Position numbers and translations under genes: made by a program
Source of the DNA: Kurthia populi
Lineage (GTDB): Bacteria > Bacillota > Bacilli > Bacillales_A > Planococcaceae
Assembly: GCF_042686175.1 (NCBI RefSeq)
Contig: NZ_JBHUOR010000142.1
Span: 52,461 to 116,460 of the forward strand
DNA: 64,000 nucleotides
Reading direction: 5' to 3'
Part shown: piece by piece, positions 8,393 through 17,762 of the stretch
Layout of the letters: every line of letters begins with the position of its first letter
Numbering within the stretch: the stretch's first letter is position 1
The notes under the pieces: generated by a model
Database searches by the model: none
What the model was told of the DNA's origin: nothing
The model's input: the letters and a program-made list of their open reading frames with translations, nothing else

Positions 8393-8620
8393 ATGGAATA
8401 CCGTTCTATTAAATCAAACGATTCAAATCACTTAGGCCAGGGGTTGCAAGGTAAGGAATTACTGAACGACATTTACTTAGATTTATTTTTAAACCATGTA
8501 CATGCAGATCAATACGAGGAATACTATATGCAGAAAATCGATGACGCATTAGATGCTCGTGATGAGGAACTGTTTATGCAATTAACAACTGAATTAAATG
8601 CGCTACGTGCGTCCGTATAA
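8393..8620 (+). CDS. Small IDEAL-domain protein
   Basis: 75-residue acidic protein. Its second half (about 45-72) fits the IDEAL domain: IDDALDARDEELFMQLTTEL, with the diagnostic pattern I-D-x-A-L, acidic residues, then a Phe and a Leu. IDEAL modules occur in small Firmicutes proteins, some as short C-terminal appendages, and are thought to mediate protein interaction; none has an enzymatic role. ATG 8393 follows AGAGGTGATGAC. It is divergent from comK with its own promoter and terminator. A link to competence regulation is suggested only by position. Confidence 0.75.
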   Translation: MEYRSIKSNDSNHLGQGLQGKELLNDIYLDLFLNHVHADQYEEYYMQKIDDALDARDEELFMQLTTELNALRASV

Positions 8621-8622
8621 AT

Positions 8623-8658
8623 AATAAAAGCATCCATCTCGTATGGGTGCTTTTATTT
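8623..8658 (+). terminator. Rho-independent terminator
   Basis: Stem AATAAAAGCATCCAT/ATGGGTGCTTTTATT with loop CTCGT, immediately after the IDEAL gene. Confidence 0.8.
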
Positions 8659-8668
8659 GATTGCTTTG

Positions 8669-8682
8669 AAAACGTATGTTCG
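8669..8682. promoter_or_regulatory. Candidate LexA (SOS) box of uvrBA
   Basis: AAAACGTATGTTCG matches the Bacillus LexA palindrome CGAACATATGTTCG at 11 of 14 positions, with the right half (GTTCG) perfect. It overlaps a TTGAAA element at 8666-8671. uvrBA is a classical SOS operon in B. subtilis. Confidence 0.65.
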
Positions 8683-8742
8683 GCTTTTTCGGAAGAAATA
8701 TGATACACTGTACGTACGAGATTTTGACGAGGAGGGACATCG

Positions 8743-10707
8743 ATGGATTTTGATTTACAAGCGCCTTATAAACCGAGTGGTGACCAGCCACAAGCTATCG
8801 CGGAATTAGTAGAAGGTGTTCATGAGAATAAACGCTATCAAACATTGTTAGGTGCGACGGGTACAGGGAAGACGTTTACTGTATCGAATGTTATTCAAGA
8901 AATTAAAAAGCCAACGCTTATTATTGCGCATAATAAAACATTAGCTGGGCAGCTTTACAGTGAGTTTAAAGAGTTTTTCCCAAATAATGCGGTGGAGTAT
9001 TTTGTTAGTTACTATGACTACTATCAGCCGGAAGCGTATATGCCCCAAACGGATACGTATATCGAAAAAGATGCGAGCATTAATGATGAGATTGATAAAT
9101 TACGTCACTCTGCCACATCTTCTTTATTTGAACGTGAGGATGTCATCATTATCGCATCGGTGTCGTGTATTTACGGCTTAGGGTCACCAGAGGAGTATAA
9201 GGAAATGGTGCTATCACTGCGCCCTGGCATGGAAATCGAGCGTAATCAATTATTGCGTAAGCTCGTAGACATTCAATATGAGCGCAATGATATCGATTTT
9301 TCGCGCGGGAAATTCCGTGTGCGCGGCGATGTTATCGAGATTTTCCCGGTGTCACGTGATGAACAATGCATTCGGGTGGAATTTTTCGGTGACGAGATTG
9401 ACCGTATTCGAGAAATTGACGCATTGACAGGTGAAGTACTTGGCGACCGTGAGCATATCGCTATTTTCCCAGCATCTCACTTCGTTACGCGTGATGAAAA
9501 GTTACAAAAAGCGATTAAAAATATCGAGGTAGAGCTTGAAGGTCAGCTAGCGACAATGCGCGAAGAAGGGAAATTATTAGAGGCACAGCGTCTTGAGCAG
9601 CGTACAAATTATGATTTGGAAATGATGCGTGAAATGGGCTTTTGCTCAGGAATCGAAAACTATTCTCGTCATTTAACATTACGCGAGGCAGGGGCGACGC
9701 CGTACACATTACTCGATTACTTCCCAGATGATTTTTTACTCATTGTCGATGAAAGTCATGTTACATTACCGCAAATTCGAGGTATGTATAATGGTGACCA
9801 GGCGCGTAAAAAAATGCTTGTCGATCACGGCTTCCGTTTGCCATCTGCGATGGATAACCGTCCACTACGCTTTGAGGAATTTGAGAAGCATATTCACAAT
9901 GCGATTTTCGTTTCAGCAACGCCAGGCCCATTTGAATTAGAGCATACACCAGAGATGGCACAGCAAATTATTCGTCCAACAGGCTTACTAGACCCAGAAA
10001 TCGAAGTGCGTCCAATTGAAGGCCAGATTGATGATTTAATCGATGAAATTCAAGAGCGTATCGCGAAAAATGAACGTGTATTAATTACGACATTAACGAA
10101 AAAAATGTCTGAGGATTTAACGGATTATTTAAAAGAAATGGGCATCAAAGTACAGTATTTACACTCTGAGGTTAAAACGCTAGAGCGTACAGAGATTATT
10201 CGCGACCTGCGACTAGGTACGTTTGACGTGTTAGTCGGCATTAATTTACTACGTGAAGGGCTCGACATTCCAGAAGTGTCGCTTATCGCCATTTTAGATG
10301 CTGATAAAGAGGGCTTCCTACGTTCTGAGCGCTCTCTTATCCAAACGATTGGTCGCGCAGCGCGTAATTCCAACGGACATGTCATTATGTATGCAGATAA
10401 AATAACAGATTCGATGCAAAAGGCAATGGATGAAACAGCACGTCGTCGTACGATTCAGATGGCTTACAATGACGAGCATGGTGTGACACCAACGACAATT
10501 CATAAGGAAATTCGTGATGCGATTCGCGCGACGAAAGTGGCCGAAGAGGTCGATAAATATATGTCAAATAAAAAATTAACGAAAAAAGAACGCGGCGAGT
10601 TAATTGCGTCGCTTGAGGTAGAGATGAGCGAAGCCGCACGGGCACTCGATTTCGAGCGTGCAGCAGAGCTTCGGGATACGATTTTAGAGCTAAAGGCGGA
10701 AGGATGA
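8743..10707 (+). CDS. uvrB: Excinuclease ABC subunit B
   Basis: 654-residue UvrB, the damage-verifying helicase-like subunit of nucleotide excision repair. Visible: Walker A LLGATGTGKTFT (about residue 37-48), the beta-hairpin region YYDYYQPEAY used for strand opening (about 90-100), DEAD-like DESHVTLPQ (about 335), the helicase motif VGINLLREGLDIPE, and the C-terminal UVR motif (LEVEMSEAARALDFERAAEL) that binds UvrC and UvrA. The start follows GAGGAGG. It overlaps uvrA by four bases (ATGA), so the two are translationally coupled. A candidate LexA box lies upstream. Confidence 0.98.
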   Translation: MDFDLQAPYKPSGDQPQAIAELVEGVHENKRYQTLLGATGTGKTFTVSNVIQEIKKPTLIIAHNKTLAGQLYSEFKEFFPNNAVEYFVSYYDYYQPEAYMPQTDTYIEKDASINDEIDKLRHSATSSLFEREDVIIIASVSCIYGLGSPEEYKEMVLSLRPGMEIERNQLLRKLVDIQYERNDIDFSRGKFRVRGDVIEIFPVSRDEQCIRVEFFGDEIDRIREIDALTGEVLGDREHIAIFPASHFVTRDEKLQKAIKNIEVELEGQLATMREEGKLLEAQRLEQRTNYDLEMMREMGFCSGIENYSRHLTLREAGATPYTLLDYFPDDFLLIVDESHVTLPQIRGMYNGDQARKKMLVDHGFRLPSAMDNRPLRFEEFEKHIHNAIFVSATPGPFELEHTPEMAQQIIRPTGLLDPEIEVRPIEGQIDDLIDEIQERIAKNERVLITTLTKKMSEDLTDYLKEMGIKVQYLHSEVKTLERTEIIRDLRLGTFDVLVGINLLREGLDIPEVSLIAILDADKEGFLRSERSLIQTIGRAARNSNGHVIMYADKITDSMQKAMDETARRRTIQMAYNDEHGVTPTTIHKEIRDAIRATKVAEEVDKYMSNKKLTKKERGELIASLEVEMSEAARALDFERAAELRDTILELKAEG

Positions 10708-13580
10708 CTACGTTGAAAAATACAGAGATTGTCGTGCAAGGGGCACGTGCAAATAACTTAAAAAATATTGATGTGACAATTCCACGCGACCAATTAGTCG
10801 TCATGACGGGGTTGTCAGGTTCAGGGAAATCATCCCTCGCATTTGATACGATTTATGCAGAGGGACAGCGCCGCTATGTAGAGTCGCTGTCTGCTTATGC
10901 ACGTCAATTTTTAGGCCAAATGGATAAGCCGGATGTCGATTTAATCGAGGGCTTATCACCCGCGATTTCGATTGACCAAAAAACGACGAGTAAAAATCCG
11001 CGTTCGACGGTCGGGACAGTAACGGAAATTTACGATTATTTACGCCTATTATTTGCACGTGTTGGTAAGCCGATTTGTCCAAATGATGGGATTGAAATCA
11101 CATCCCAAACGGTCGAGCAAATGGTGGACCGCATTATGGAATATCCAGAGCGCACGAAACTACAATTATTAGCACCGATTGTGTCAGGGCGTAAGGGACA
11201 GCATGTGAAAATTTTAGAGGATTTGAAAAAGCAGGGCTTCGTTCGTGTACGTATTGACGGAGAAGTGCTTGATTTAGACGATTCCATTGAGCTTGAAAAA
11301 AATAAAAAGCATGATATTGATGCAGTAGTAGACCGTGTCATCGTGAAAGAGGGCGTAGAAACGCGCCTAAGTGATTCACTTGAAACGGCGCTTCGCTTAG
11401 CAGAGGGTCGCGTGAAGGTCGATGTGATGGGCGTTGAGGAGTTATTATTTAGTGAGCATCATGCCTGCCCGATTTGTGGCTTTTCGATTGGTGAGCTAGA
11501 GCCGCGTATGTTTTCATTCAACAGTCCATTTGGGGCTTGTCCAACTTGTGATGGTCTAGGCGCACAGCTAAAAGTCGATAAGGATTTAGTCATTCCAAAC
11601 TGGGATTTATCACTGAATGAGGATGCCATTGTACCGTGGATTCCGACGAGCTCTGCGTACTACCCAACGCTATTAAAAACCGTGTGTAACACGTTTAATA
11701 TTGATATGGATACGCCGGTGAAGGATTTACCAAAAGAGCAAATGGACATCATTTTAAATGGCTCAGGTAAAAAGGATATTCATTTCGTTTATACGAATGA
11801 GTTTGGCAATACACGGGAAAAAACAGCACCATTTGAAGGTGTGCTACCGAATGTCGATCGTCGTTTCCGTGAGACGAATTCGGATTGGATTCGTGAGCAA
11901 ATGGAGAAATATATGACAGAGCTACCATGTCCAAGCTGTCATGGACATCGTTTAAAACGTGAAACTTTAGCGGTGAAAATCGATGGCAAGCATATCGGAG
12001 AAGTGACGCAGTACGCGATTCAAGAAGCACAGGCATTCTTTAATGGGTTAGAACTATCCGAAAAAGACTTCCAAATCGCACGCTTAGTGCTCCGAGAAAT
12101 TAATGAACGCTTATCGTTTTTAAATAATGTCGGCCTCGATTACTTAACATTGAACCGTGCATCTGGGACCTTATCAGGCGGCGAAGCGCAGCGTATTCGC
12201 CTCGCTACACAAATTGGCTCGCGCTTAACGGGGGTTCTCTACATTTTAGATGAGCCTTCTATTGGGCTGCATCAGCGTGATAATGAGCGCTTAATTGGCA
12301 CACTGCAATCGATGCGTGACCTCGGCAACACATTAATTGTCGTTGAGCATGATGAGGATACGATGCTTGCGGCCGATTATTTAATTGATGTCGGACCTGG
12401 CGCAGGGGATCACGGCGGCGAAATTATTGCGGCAGGGACACCTGAAGAAGTCATGAAAAATAAAAAATCGATTACGGGTCGTTATTTAAGTGGCGATAAA
12501 TTTATTCCACTACCTATCGAGCGTCGTAAGGGTGACGGGCGTGTGCTGAAAATTAAGGGCGCAACCGAAAATAACTTAAAAGACGTAACAGTTGAAATTC
12601 CAATTGGTGTATTTACAGCGGTAACGGGTGTCTCAGGCTCTGGGAAAAGTACGTTAATTAATGAAGTGCTTTACAAAACGTTGGCACAAAAAATTAATCG
12701 TGCGAAATCGAAGCCGGGTCATTCAAAGGGGATTGAAGGCATTGAACAGCTTGAGAAAGTAATCGATATTGACCAATCGCCAATTGGCCGTACACCACGC
12801 TCAAATCCAGCGACGTATACAGGCGTTTTTGACGATATTCGTGATGTCTATGCGACGACAAATGAAGCAAAGGTACGTGGCTATAAAAAAGGTCGCTTTA
12901 GCTTTAATGTGAAAGGTGGGCGCTGTGAGGCTTGTAAGGGCGATGGCATTATTAAAATTGAAATGCACTTCTTACCAGACGTTTATGTGCCATGTGAAGT
13001 ATGTCATGGTAAGCGTTACAACCGTGAAACACTTGAAGTGAAATATAAAGAGAAAAGCATTGCAGATGTCCTTAATATGACGATTGAGGACGGCACGGAA
13101 TTTTTCAAAAACATTCCGAAAATCAAACGTAAGCTGCAAACACTTGTCGATGTTGGGCTTGGCTATATGAAGCTTGGGCAGCCAGCAACGACGCTATCAG
13201 GTGGTGAGGCACAGCGTGTGAAATTAGCTTCCGAGCTACATAAGCGCTCAACCGGTAAGTCGATTTACATTTTAGATGAACCAACAACAGGTCTTCATGT
13301 AGACGATATTGCGCGCTTACTCGAAGTGCTGCAGCGACTTGTCGAAAATGGCGATACCGTGCTTGTGATTGAGCATAATCTAGATGTCATTAAAGCAGTA
13401 GACCATATTATCGACTTAGGGCCTGAGGGTGGTTTCCGCGGCGGTCAGATTGTCGCAACAGGGACACCAGAAGAGGTGGCAGAGGTCGAGGTTTCATATA
13501 CCGGACAGTATTTAAAACCAATTTTATCGCGTGAACGTGCGCGAATGGCATCAAAATTGGCAGAAGCAGCCGATAAATAA
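10704..13580 (+). CDS. uvrA: Excinuclease ABC subunit A
   Basis: 958-residue damage-sensing ATPase of nucleotide excision repair. It has two ABC ATPase halves: Walker A GLSGSGKSSLAFDT (about 33) and GVSGSGKSTL (about 645); signatures LSGGEAQRIRLA (about 490) and LSGGEAQRVKLA (about 830); Walker B ILDEPSIGLH and ILDEPTTGLH. Zinc modules are CPICGFSIGELE (with CPTCDGLG) and the essential C-terminal CEACKGDG...CEVCHGKR. Start ATG 10704 overlaps the uvrB stop. It ends before a terminator, so the operon is uvrBA only. Confidence 0.98.
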   Translation: MTTLKNTEIVVQGARANNLKNIDVTIPRDQLVVMTGLSGSGKSSLAFDTIYAEGQRRYVESLSAYARQFLGQMDKPDVDLIEGLSPAISIDQKTTSKNPRSTVGTVTEIYDYLRLLFARVGKPICPNDGIEITSQTVEQMVDRIMEYPERTKLQLLAPIVSGRKGQHVKILEDLKKQGFVRVRIDGEVLDLDDSIELEKNKKHDIDAVVDRVIVKEGVETRLSDSLETALRLAEGRVKVDVMGVEELLFSEHHACPICGFSIGELEPRMFSFNSPFGACPTCDGLGAQLKVDKDLVIPNWDLSLNEDAIVPWIPTSSAYYPTLLKTVCNTFNIDMDTPVKDLPKEQMDIILNGSGKKDIHFVYTNEFGNTREKTAPFEGVLPNVDRRFRETNSDWIREQMEKYMTELPCPSCHGHRLKRETLAVKIDGKHIGEVTQYAIQEAQAFFNGLELSEKDFQIARLVLREINERLSFLNNVGLDYLTLNRASGTLSGGEAQRIRLATQIGSRLTGVLYILDEPSIGLHQRDNERLIGTLQSMRDLGNTLIVVEHDEDTMLAADYLIDVGPGAGDHGGEIIAAGTPEEVMKNKKSITGRYLSGDKFIPLPIERRKGDGRVLKIKGATENNLKDVTVEIPIGVFTAVTGVSGSGKSTLINEVLYKTLAQKINRAKSKPGHSKGIEGIEQLEKVIDIDQSPIGRTPRSNPATYTGVFDDIRDVYATTNEAKVRGYKKGRFSFNVKGGRCEACKGDGIIKIEMHFLPDVYVPCEVCHGKRYNRETLEVKYKEKSIADVLNMTIEDGTEFFKNIPKIKRKLQTLVDVGLGYMKLGQPATTLSGGEAQRVKLASELHKRSTGKSIYILDEPTTGLHVDDIARLLEVLQRLVENGDTVLVIEHNLDVIKAVDHIIDLGPEGGFRGGQIVATGTPEEVAEVEVSYTGQYLKPILSRERARMASKLAEAADK

Positions 13581-13589
13581 TGTAATGCT

Positions 13590-13619
13590 GAGAGCTTGTT
13601 AGACAGGCTCTCTTTTTTT
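13590..13619 (+). terminator. Terminator of uvrBA
   Basis: Stem GAGAGCTTGT/ACAGGCTCTC (one G-U) followed by seven T. Confidence 0.8.
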
Positions 13620-13631
13620 GGAGTGATGAGG

Positions 13632-14186
13632 ATGTTAGTAATCGTTTCGGGGTATGCCAGTGTGGGCAAAACAACGATCGCAAAGGCTATTGCAAAGGAG
13701 ATGCATGCCGCCTTTATTAATGGACCAGCGACCATCGAGCGCTTGATGGATGAAGTGCTCAGCGCAAAAGGAATTGATGGCCATAATTTTCAAACGGTCA
13801 TGAAAAAGCGTTTAGAAACAGATAAGGCGGTAGATGTGCTACGCAAAATTGTCGTTGATAATGAAAAAAATGGCGTTGATACCGTGATTGAGCTATCGAC
13901 GTATTATAGTGATGCCCATATTGTAGAAGATACGGATATAAAAGTACGGCATGTTGAAATAACTTTGCCAGTTGAAATGGAGCGTGCCCAATTAGCGGCG
14001 CATAATCCAACATTATATGCAGCAATGAACTGGGCAGAGCACGTAGCCACGCGCTTTCCGGTCTATTCAGATGGGGCGCTATTTGAGCAAAATGTCGTTC
14101 TCGAATATGACAATACGGTGCCGCTACAGCCAGAGCGAATCGCTGCTTTTGTAAAAAAATTCATTCGAAATGAAACTTTTTACTAA
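13632..14186 (+). CDS. P-loop NTPase, kinase-like (AAA_33-type), function unknown
   Basis: 184-residue single-domain P-loop protein. A hydrophobic strand leads into Walker A GYASVGKTT at residues 7-15, as in small-molecule kinases and shikimate/gluconate kinase-like folds. An ELSTYYSDAH segment near 97 could be the second acidic motif. Start ATG 13632 lies 8 nt from GGAG; ATG 13626 is too close to the RBS. It sits just after the uvrA terminator and before a YvlB-like gene, with no operon partner to suggest a substrate. I do not recognise a characterised orthologue. Confidence 0.7.
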   Translation: MLVIVSGYASVGKTTIAKAIAKEMHAAFINGPATIERLMDEVLSAKGIDGHNFQTVMKKRLETDKAVDVLRKIVVDNEKNGVDTVIELSTYYSDAHIVEDTDIKVRHVEITLPVEMERAQLAAHNPTLYAAMNWAEHVATRFPVYSDGALFEQNVVLEYDNTVPLQPERIAAFVKKFIRNETFY

Positions 14187-14230
14187 TGGATTCGTAAATA
14201 GTAGTACTAACTTTTAAAGGAGCTGTTCGT

Positions 14231-15409
14231 ATGCAAGATGAACGTAAACGCATTTTGGATTTGGTTGAGAAGGGTGTAATCTCTGCAGCAGAAGCACTAG
14301 ATTTACTGGAGAAAATCGCTGACGAGAAATCAGGGCAAACGACACCAACTTCTGACATTCCACAAGAACCATTCAAGCAACATACAACAGAAAAAGAAGC
14401 GCCAAAAGAGCAACCGAAGCATGAGGAAGCAAAGGGCGATGATTATTTCGACCAAAAAAACTTTGATGAAAAGACCGACAAAGAATTTATTGATGATTTG
14501 AAGCAAGACTTTTCACAATTTAGTACGAAATTTATGGATATTTTAACGAATACATTTTCAAAAGTACGCGACATGGATTTGACAGGTGAGAAACGTAGCT
14601 TCACGCATCGTTTTGATTTAGGTGCAGGCCATATTCAAGACATTAGCGTGAAAATTCCAAATGGCCATGTGCAAGTTGAGCAATCTACAAATGGCACAGC
14701 CTATGTAGAAGTGGCTGTCTCTCCGACATTTATGGTGCGTAACGAAGAGGTAGAGGAAGAATTCTTAAAGAAATTCACTGCTGAAAATGACAATGGTACC
14801 ATCCGCATTACAAGTGATAACCGCGGCTTCCATGTGAATACAACGCTTTATTTACCAGCAGCAACATATCAAAAAATTCATGCAGAGCTATTTAACGGCG
14901 GCTTTACGCTAGCGAATATTAATGCAGATGAATTAGATGTACAAACGATGAATGGCAAAATCAATGTAGAACGCGCAACATTCCGCAAAATTGATGCTGA
15001 AACATCAAATGGTGCCATCGAAATTCGAGGGGTAGCAGCAACAGAGGTTGATGCGGAAACGATTAATGGCCTTGTATCAATTGACGGCGCATTCCGCGAA
15101 ATCGAAGCGCATTCTGCGAACGGGACGATTAAAGTAAAAACAACGGATCCACATGCTGAAAAAATTAAAGCGCAAACAACGGCCGGTACAATTGAAGTCC
15201 AAGTGCCTGATACGGTTGGCATTCGTGGTGAGGCGAGCTCAAACTTCGGTAAAATCGATGTACAGCTACACGATGTCGAACTATTGCAATCACAGGAGCA
15301 ATTTTTATCGAAATCTGTACGCTTTGAGAAAAAAGTGGATGACAATGCACCACTTGTATTAGAAGCAGAAGCACGTACTGGCACTGTAGTCGTACGCTAT
15401 GCTCTATAA
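14231..15409 (+). CDS. YvlB/LiaX-like protein: SHOCT-like N-terminus plus DUF4097
   Basis: 392 residues. The first ~30 (ERKRILDLVEKGVISAAEALDLLEKI) form a short helical hairpin of the type at the N-terminus of B. subtilis YvlB and enterococcal LiaX. An acidic, Gln/Lys-rich linker (about 35-90) follows, then a DUF4097 beta-rich repeat domain (about 120-390). There, rungs repeat an NG turn: AETSNGAIEI, AETINGLVSI, AHSANGTIKV. LiaX-like proteins sense cell-envelope stress such as daptomycin. That role is known for the family and only inferred here. No signal peptide is seen. The location between uvrA and ftsE resembles the B. subtilis uvrBA-yvl neighbourhood. Confidence 0.75.
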   Translation: MQDERKRILDLVEKGVISAAEALDLLEKIADEKSGQTTPTSDIPQEPFKQHTTEKEAPKEQPKHEEAKGDDYFDQKNFDEKTDKEFIDDLKQDFSQFSTKFMDILTNTFSKVRDMDLTGEKRSFTHRFDLGAGHIQDISVKIPNGHVQVEQSTNGTAYVEVAVSPTFMVRNEEVEEEFLKKFTAENDNGTIRITSDNRGFHVNTTLYLPAATYQKIHAELFNGGFTLANINADELDVQTMNGKINVERATFRKIDAETSNGAIEIRGVAATEVDAETINGLVSIDGAFREIEAHSANGTIKVKTTDPHAEKIKAQTTAGTIEVQVPDTVGIRGEASSNFGKIDVQLHDVELLQSQEQFLSKSVRFEKKVDDNAPLVLEAEARTGTVVVRYAL

Positions 15410-15421
15410 ATAAATATTTTC

Positions 15422-15455
15422 GGAGGTTTAGCGAATGCGCTAGCCTCCTTTTTTT
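15422..15455 (+). terminator. Rho-independent terminator
   Basis: Stem GGAGGTTTAGCG paired with GCGCTAGCCTCC, followed by seven T. Confidence 0.85.
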
Positions 15456-15534
15456 ATGCCATTTTACAGGATGCGAACGTCTTAATATGTGGTATTATAA
15501 CTAGCAGAGAATAGTATAAAGGTGAGGCGACACA

Positions 15535-16218
15535 ATGATTGAAATGAAGCAGGTTTTCAAAAAATATCCTGGTGGCAGTAAGGCGCTACAGGGCTTAAAT
15601 GTGTCGATTGCACAAGGCGAATTTGTTTATGTGGTCGGTCCAAGTGGCGCAGGGAAATCGACATTTATAAAAATGTTATATGCAGAGGAGCGCGCATCGG
15701 CCGGGAAGGTGCTCGTTAATCAAGTAGACGTGACAAAGTTATCTGCACGTAAGGTACCTTTTTTACGTCGACAGCTTGGCGTAGTTTTTCAAGATTATAA
15801 GCTATTGCCGAAAAAAAGCGTCTATGAAAATGTGGCCTATGCGCTTGAAGTTATTGAAAAGGATCAAAAGTTTATTAAGCAACGTGTTACGGAGGTGCTA
15901 AAGCTCGTTGGTCTTGCGACGAAGGCAAAGCGTTTTCCACATGAATTGTCGGGTGGCGAGCAGCAGCGTGTCGCGATTGCTAGGGCCATCGTCAATCAAC
16001 CGAAAATTGTTATAGCGGATGAGCCAACGGGAAATTTGGACCCGACGACAACGTGGGAGGTCATGAAGGTGCTTGAAGCGATTAATGCGCAGGGCACGAC
16101 GGTTATTATGGCGACGCATAATCGTGAAGTGGTCGACGGCATGCGTCATCGTGTCGTTCGCATTGAAAAAGGGCGCATCGTCAGTGACCGAGCTGGAGGT
16201 GACTATAATGGCTATTAA
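15535..16218 (+). CDS. ftsE: Cell division ATP-binding protein FtsE
   Basis: 227-residue ABC ATPase of the FtsEX complex, which couples ATP hydrolysis to activation of peptidoglycan hydrolases (CwlO in B. subtilis). Visible: Walker A GPSGAGKST (about 36-44), Q-loop VFQDYKLLP, signature LSGGEQQR (about 139), Walker B IVIADEPTGNLD, and the H-loop in MATHNREVV. The start follows AAGGTGAGG. The downstream ftsX starts inside the end of this gene, so the two are coupled. Confidence 0.96.
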   Translation: MIEMKQVFKKYPGGSKALQGLNVSIAQGEFVYVVGPSGAGKSTFIKMLYAEERASAGKVLVNQVDVTKLSARKVPFLRRQLGVVFQDYKLLPKKSVYENVAYALEVIEKDQKFIKQRVTEVLKLVGLATKAKRFPHELSGGEQQRVAIARAIVNQPKIVIADEPTGNLDPTTTWEVMKVLEAINAQGTTVIMATHNREVVDGMRHRVVRIEKGRIVSDRAGGDYNGY

Positions 16219-17095
16219 AACATGGATTCGTCATCTACGAGATAGCTTTACATCCATTTGGCGTAATCGCTGGATGTCGCTCGCTTCTGTTGGGGCTGTA
16301 ACGGTGACGCTGCTCCTTGTTGGTGGCTTTGTAGCGCTGATTTTAAACGTTAATAAAATCGCTTCTGATTTTGAAAAGGATGTTGAAGTGAAAGTGCTCA
16401 TTGATACGACAATGAAGGAAACGAAGGCACTCGCGCTCGCGCAAAAGGTTAAGAAGCTACCAGATGTTGCGGAGGTGCGCTATTCATCCAAGGAGGATGA
16501 ATTACAAAAAGTAGTCGATGATTTTGGTGAAGATTTAAGCTTAGTGGACCAAGAAAATCCATTACATAATGTGCTCTATGTCAAAGCGACAGAGCCGCAA
16601 AAGACAGCGGATGTGGCCCGTCAAATTGATGCGCTAAAAGGGACATCTGAAGTCTTATACGGAAAAGGGAAGATAGATAAGTTCTTTCAAATGGTCGATA
16701 CAACACGAACGATTGGGCTCGTATTTATCGTTGCATTAGTCTTGATGGCGGTATTTTTAATTTCAAATACCATTAAGCTAACGATTGCTGCGCGTCAGCA
16801 CGAAATTGAAATTATGAAGCTTGTCGGCGCAACAAATAATTATGTGCGTGTGCCGTTTATGCTAGAGGGAATGTGGCTGGGCTTATTCGGTGCCGTGCTG
16901 CCGATCATCGCCGTAGCTGCCGGCTATATGAGTCTTTATGAGCGACTGTCACCTATCGTGCAAAATGAAGTATTTAGCTTCCTTGAACCAACGAATTTCC
17001 TGCTGCGTCTAAGTGTCATTTTATTAGCGATGGGCGTCGTTATTGGGATATTTGGAAGTGCAATGTCTATCCGAAAATATTTAGCTGTGAAATAA
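16208..17095 (+). CDS. ftsX: Cell division permease-like protein FtsX
   Basis: 295-residue membrane partner of FtsE. It has a cytoplasmic N-terminus, TM1 at about 24-46, and an extracellular domain (about 50-170) where hydrolase activators bind. Three more TM helices (about 175-197, 220-245, 265-290) form the FtsX-like permease domain, including the LTIAARQHEIEIMKLVGATN coupling region. ATG 16208 follows GGAGGTGACTATA and overlaps the ftsE stop by 11 bases. A longer in-frame extension back to 16073 would lie within ftsE and is not the real start. Confidence 0.95.
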   Translation: MAIKTWIRHLRDSFTSIWRNRWMSLASVGAVTVTLLLVGGFVALILNVNKIASDFEKDVEVKVLIDTTMKETKALALAQKVKKLPDVAEVRYSSKEDELQKVVDDFGEDLSLVDQENPLHNVLYVKATEPQKTADVARQIDALKGTSEVLYGKGKIDKFFQMVDTTRTIGLVFIVALVLMAVFLISNTIKLTIAARQHEIEIMKLVGATNNYVRVPFMLEGMWLGLFGAVLPIIAVAAGYMSLYERLSPIVQNEVFSFLEPTNFLLRLSVILLAMGVVIGIFGSAMSIRKYLAVK

Positions 17096-17103
17096 GCGAA
17101 AAG

Positions 17104-17135
17104 AGGGAATGTCTAGTATAGGGCATTCCCTTTTT
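17104..17135 (+). terminator. Terminator of ftsEX
   Basis: Perfect stem AGGGAATG/CATTCCCT, 12-nt loop, followed by TTTT. Confidence 0.85.
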
Positions 17136-17167
17136 GCATGTTAAGATAATGGAAAGGATGTGGGAAC

Positions 17168-17686
17168 ATGAAAAAATGGCTAGGGGTGGCACTTGTTGCG
17201 CTATTAATTGGCGTGACGATCTATACTACTTGGATGAAAGAACCTTCTGTAGCAGAGGGCATTAAAATCGGCGATAAGGCGCCAGATTTTGAACTGCGTA
17301 CGCTAGAAGGGGATGTGGTGAACTTAAGTGATTACGAAGGGAAACGCGTGCTCGTGAATTTTTGGGCGACGTGGTGTCCACCATGTATCAAGGAAACGCC
17401 GTATATGGTCGCTTACTATAAGGCACATCAAAAAGAAGGTATCGAGATTTTATCGGTTAATTTAACGTCAACAGAGACTGGGAGCGCACCAGTGGAAGCA
17501 TTTGTTGAAAAATATGAGATGCCATTTAAGACGGTGCTAGATGCGATGGATGAAGTAAGTAAAGTGTACCAAATCGCAGCGGTTCCAACGTCATATTTCA
17601 TTGATGCGGACGGAATCATTCATAAAAAAGTTGAAGGTGGCGTAAGTTCAGCGCAATTACAACAGATATTTAACGAAATGCGCTAA
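17168..17686 (+). CDS. Membrane-anchored TlpA/ResA-like thiol-disulfide oxidoreductase
   Basis: 172 residues. An N-terminal TM anchor (about 4-20, WLGVALVALLIGVTIYTTW) precedes an extracytoplasmic thioredoxin fold with WCPPC active-site cysteines (ATWCPPCIKE, about 73-77) and the cis-Pro loop AAVPTSYFID (about 137). The domain start GDKAPDFELRTLEG is typical of the AhpC/TSA-TlpA family. Homologues reduce apocytochrome c (ResA) or act in spore cortex synthesis (StoA). Without ccdA or ccs genes nearby the substrate cannot be assigned. ATG 17168 follows AAAGGA. It lies between ftsX and minJ, where B. subtilis has ctpB. Confidence 0.85.
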   Translation: MKKWLGVALVALLIGVTIYTTWMKEPSVAEGIKIGDKAPDFELRTLEGDVVNLSDYEGKRVLVNFWATWCPPCIKETPYMVAYYKAHQKEGIEILSVNLTSTETGSAPVEAFVEKYEMPFKTVLDAMDEVSKVYQIAAVPTSYFIDADGIIHKKVEGGVSSAQLQQIFNEMR

Positions 17687-17762
17687 GTTCGTTCGCCTAA
17701 AGAGGTTCACTTTGTTACAATAGAAACAGTTAATAATTTACATTAAGGCGAGGTGAATCACA

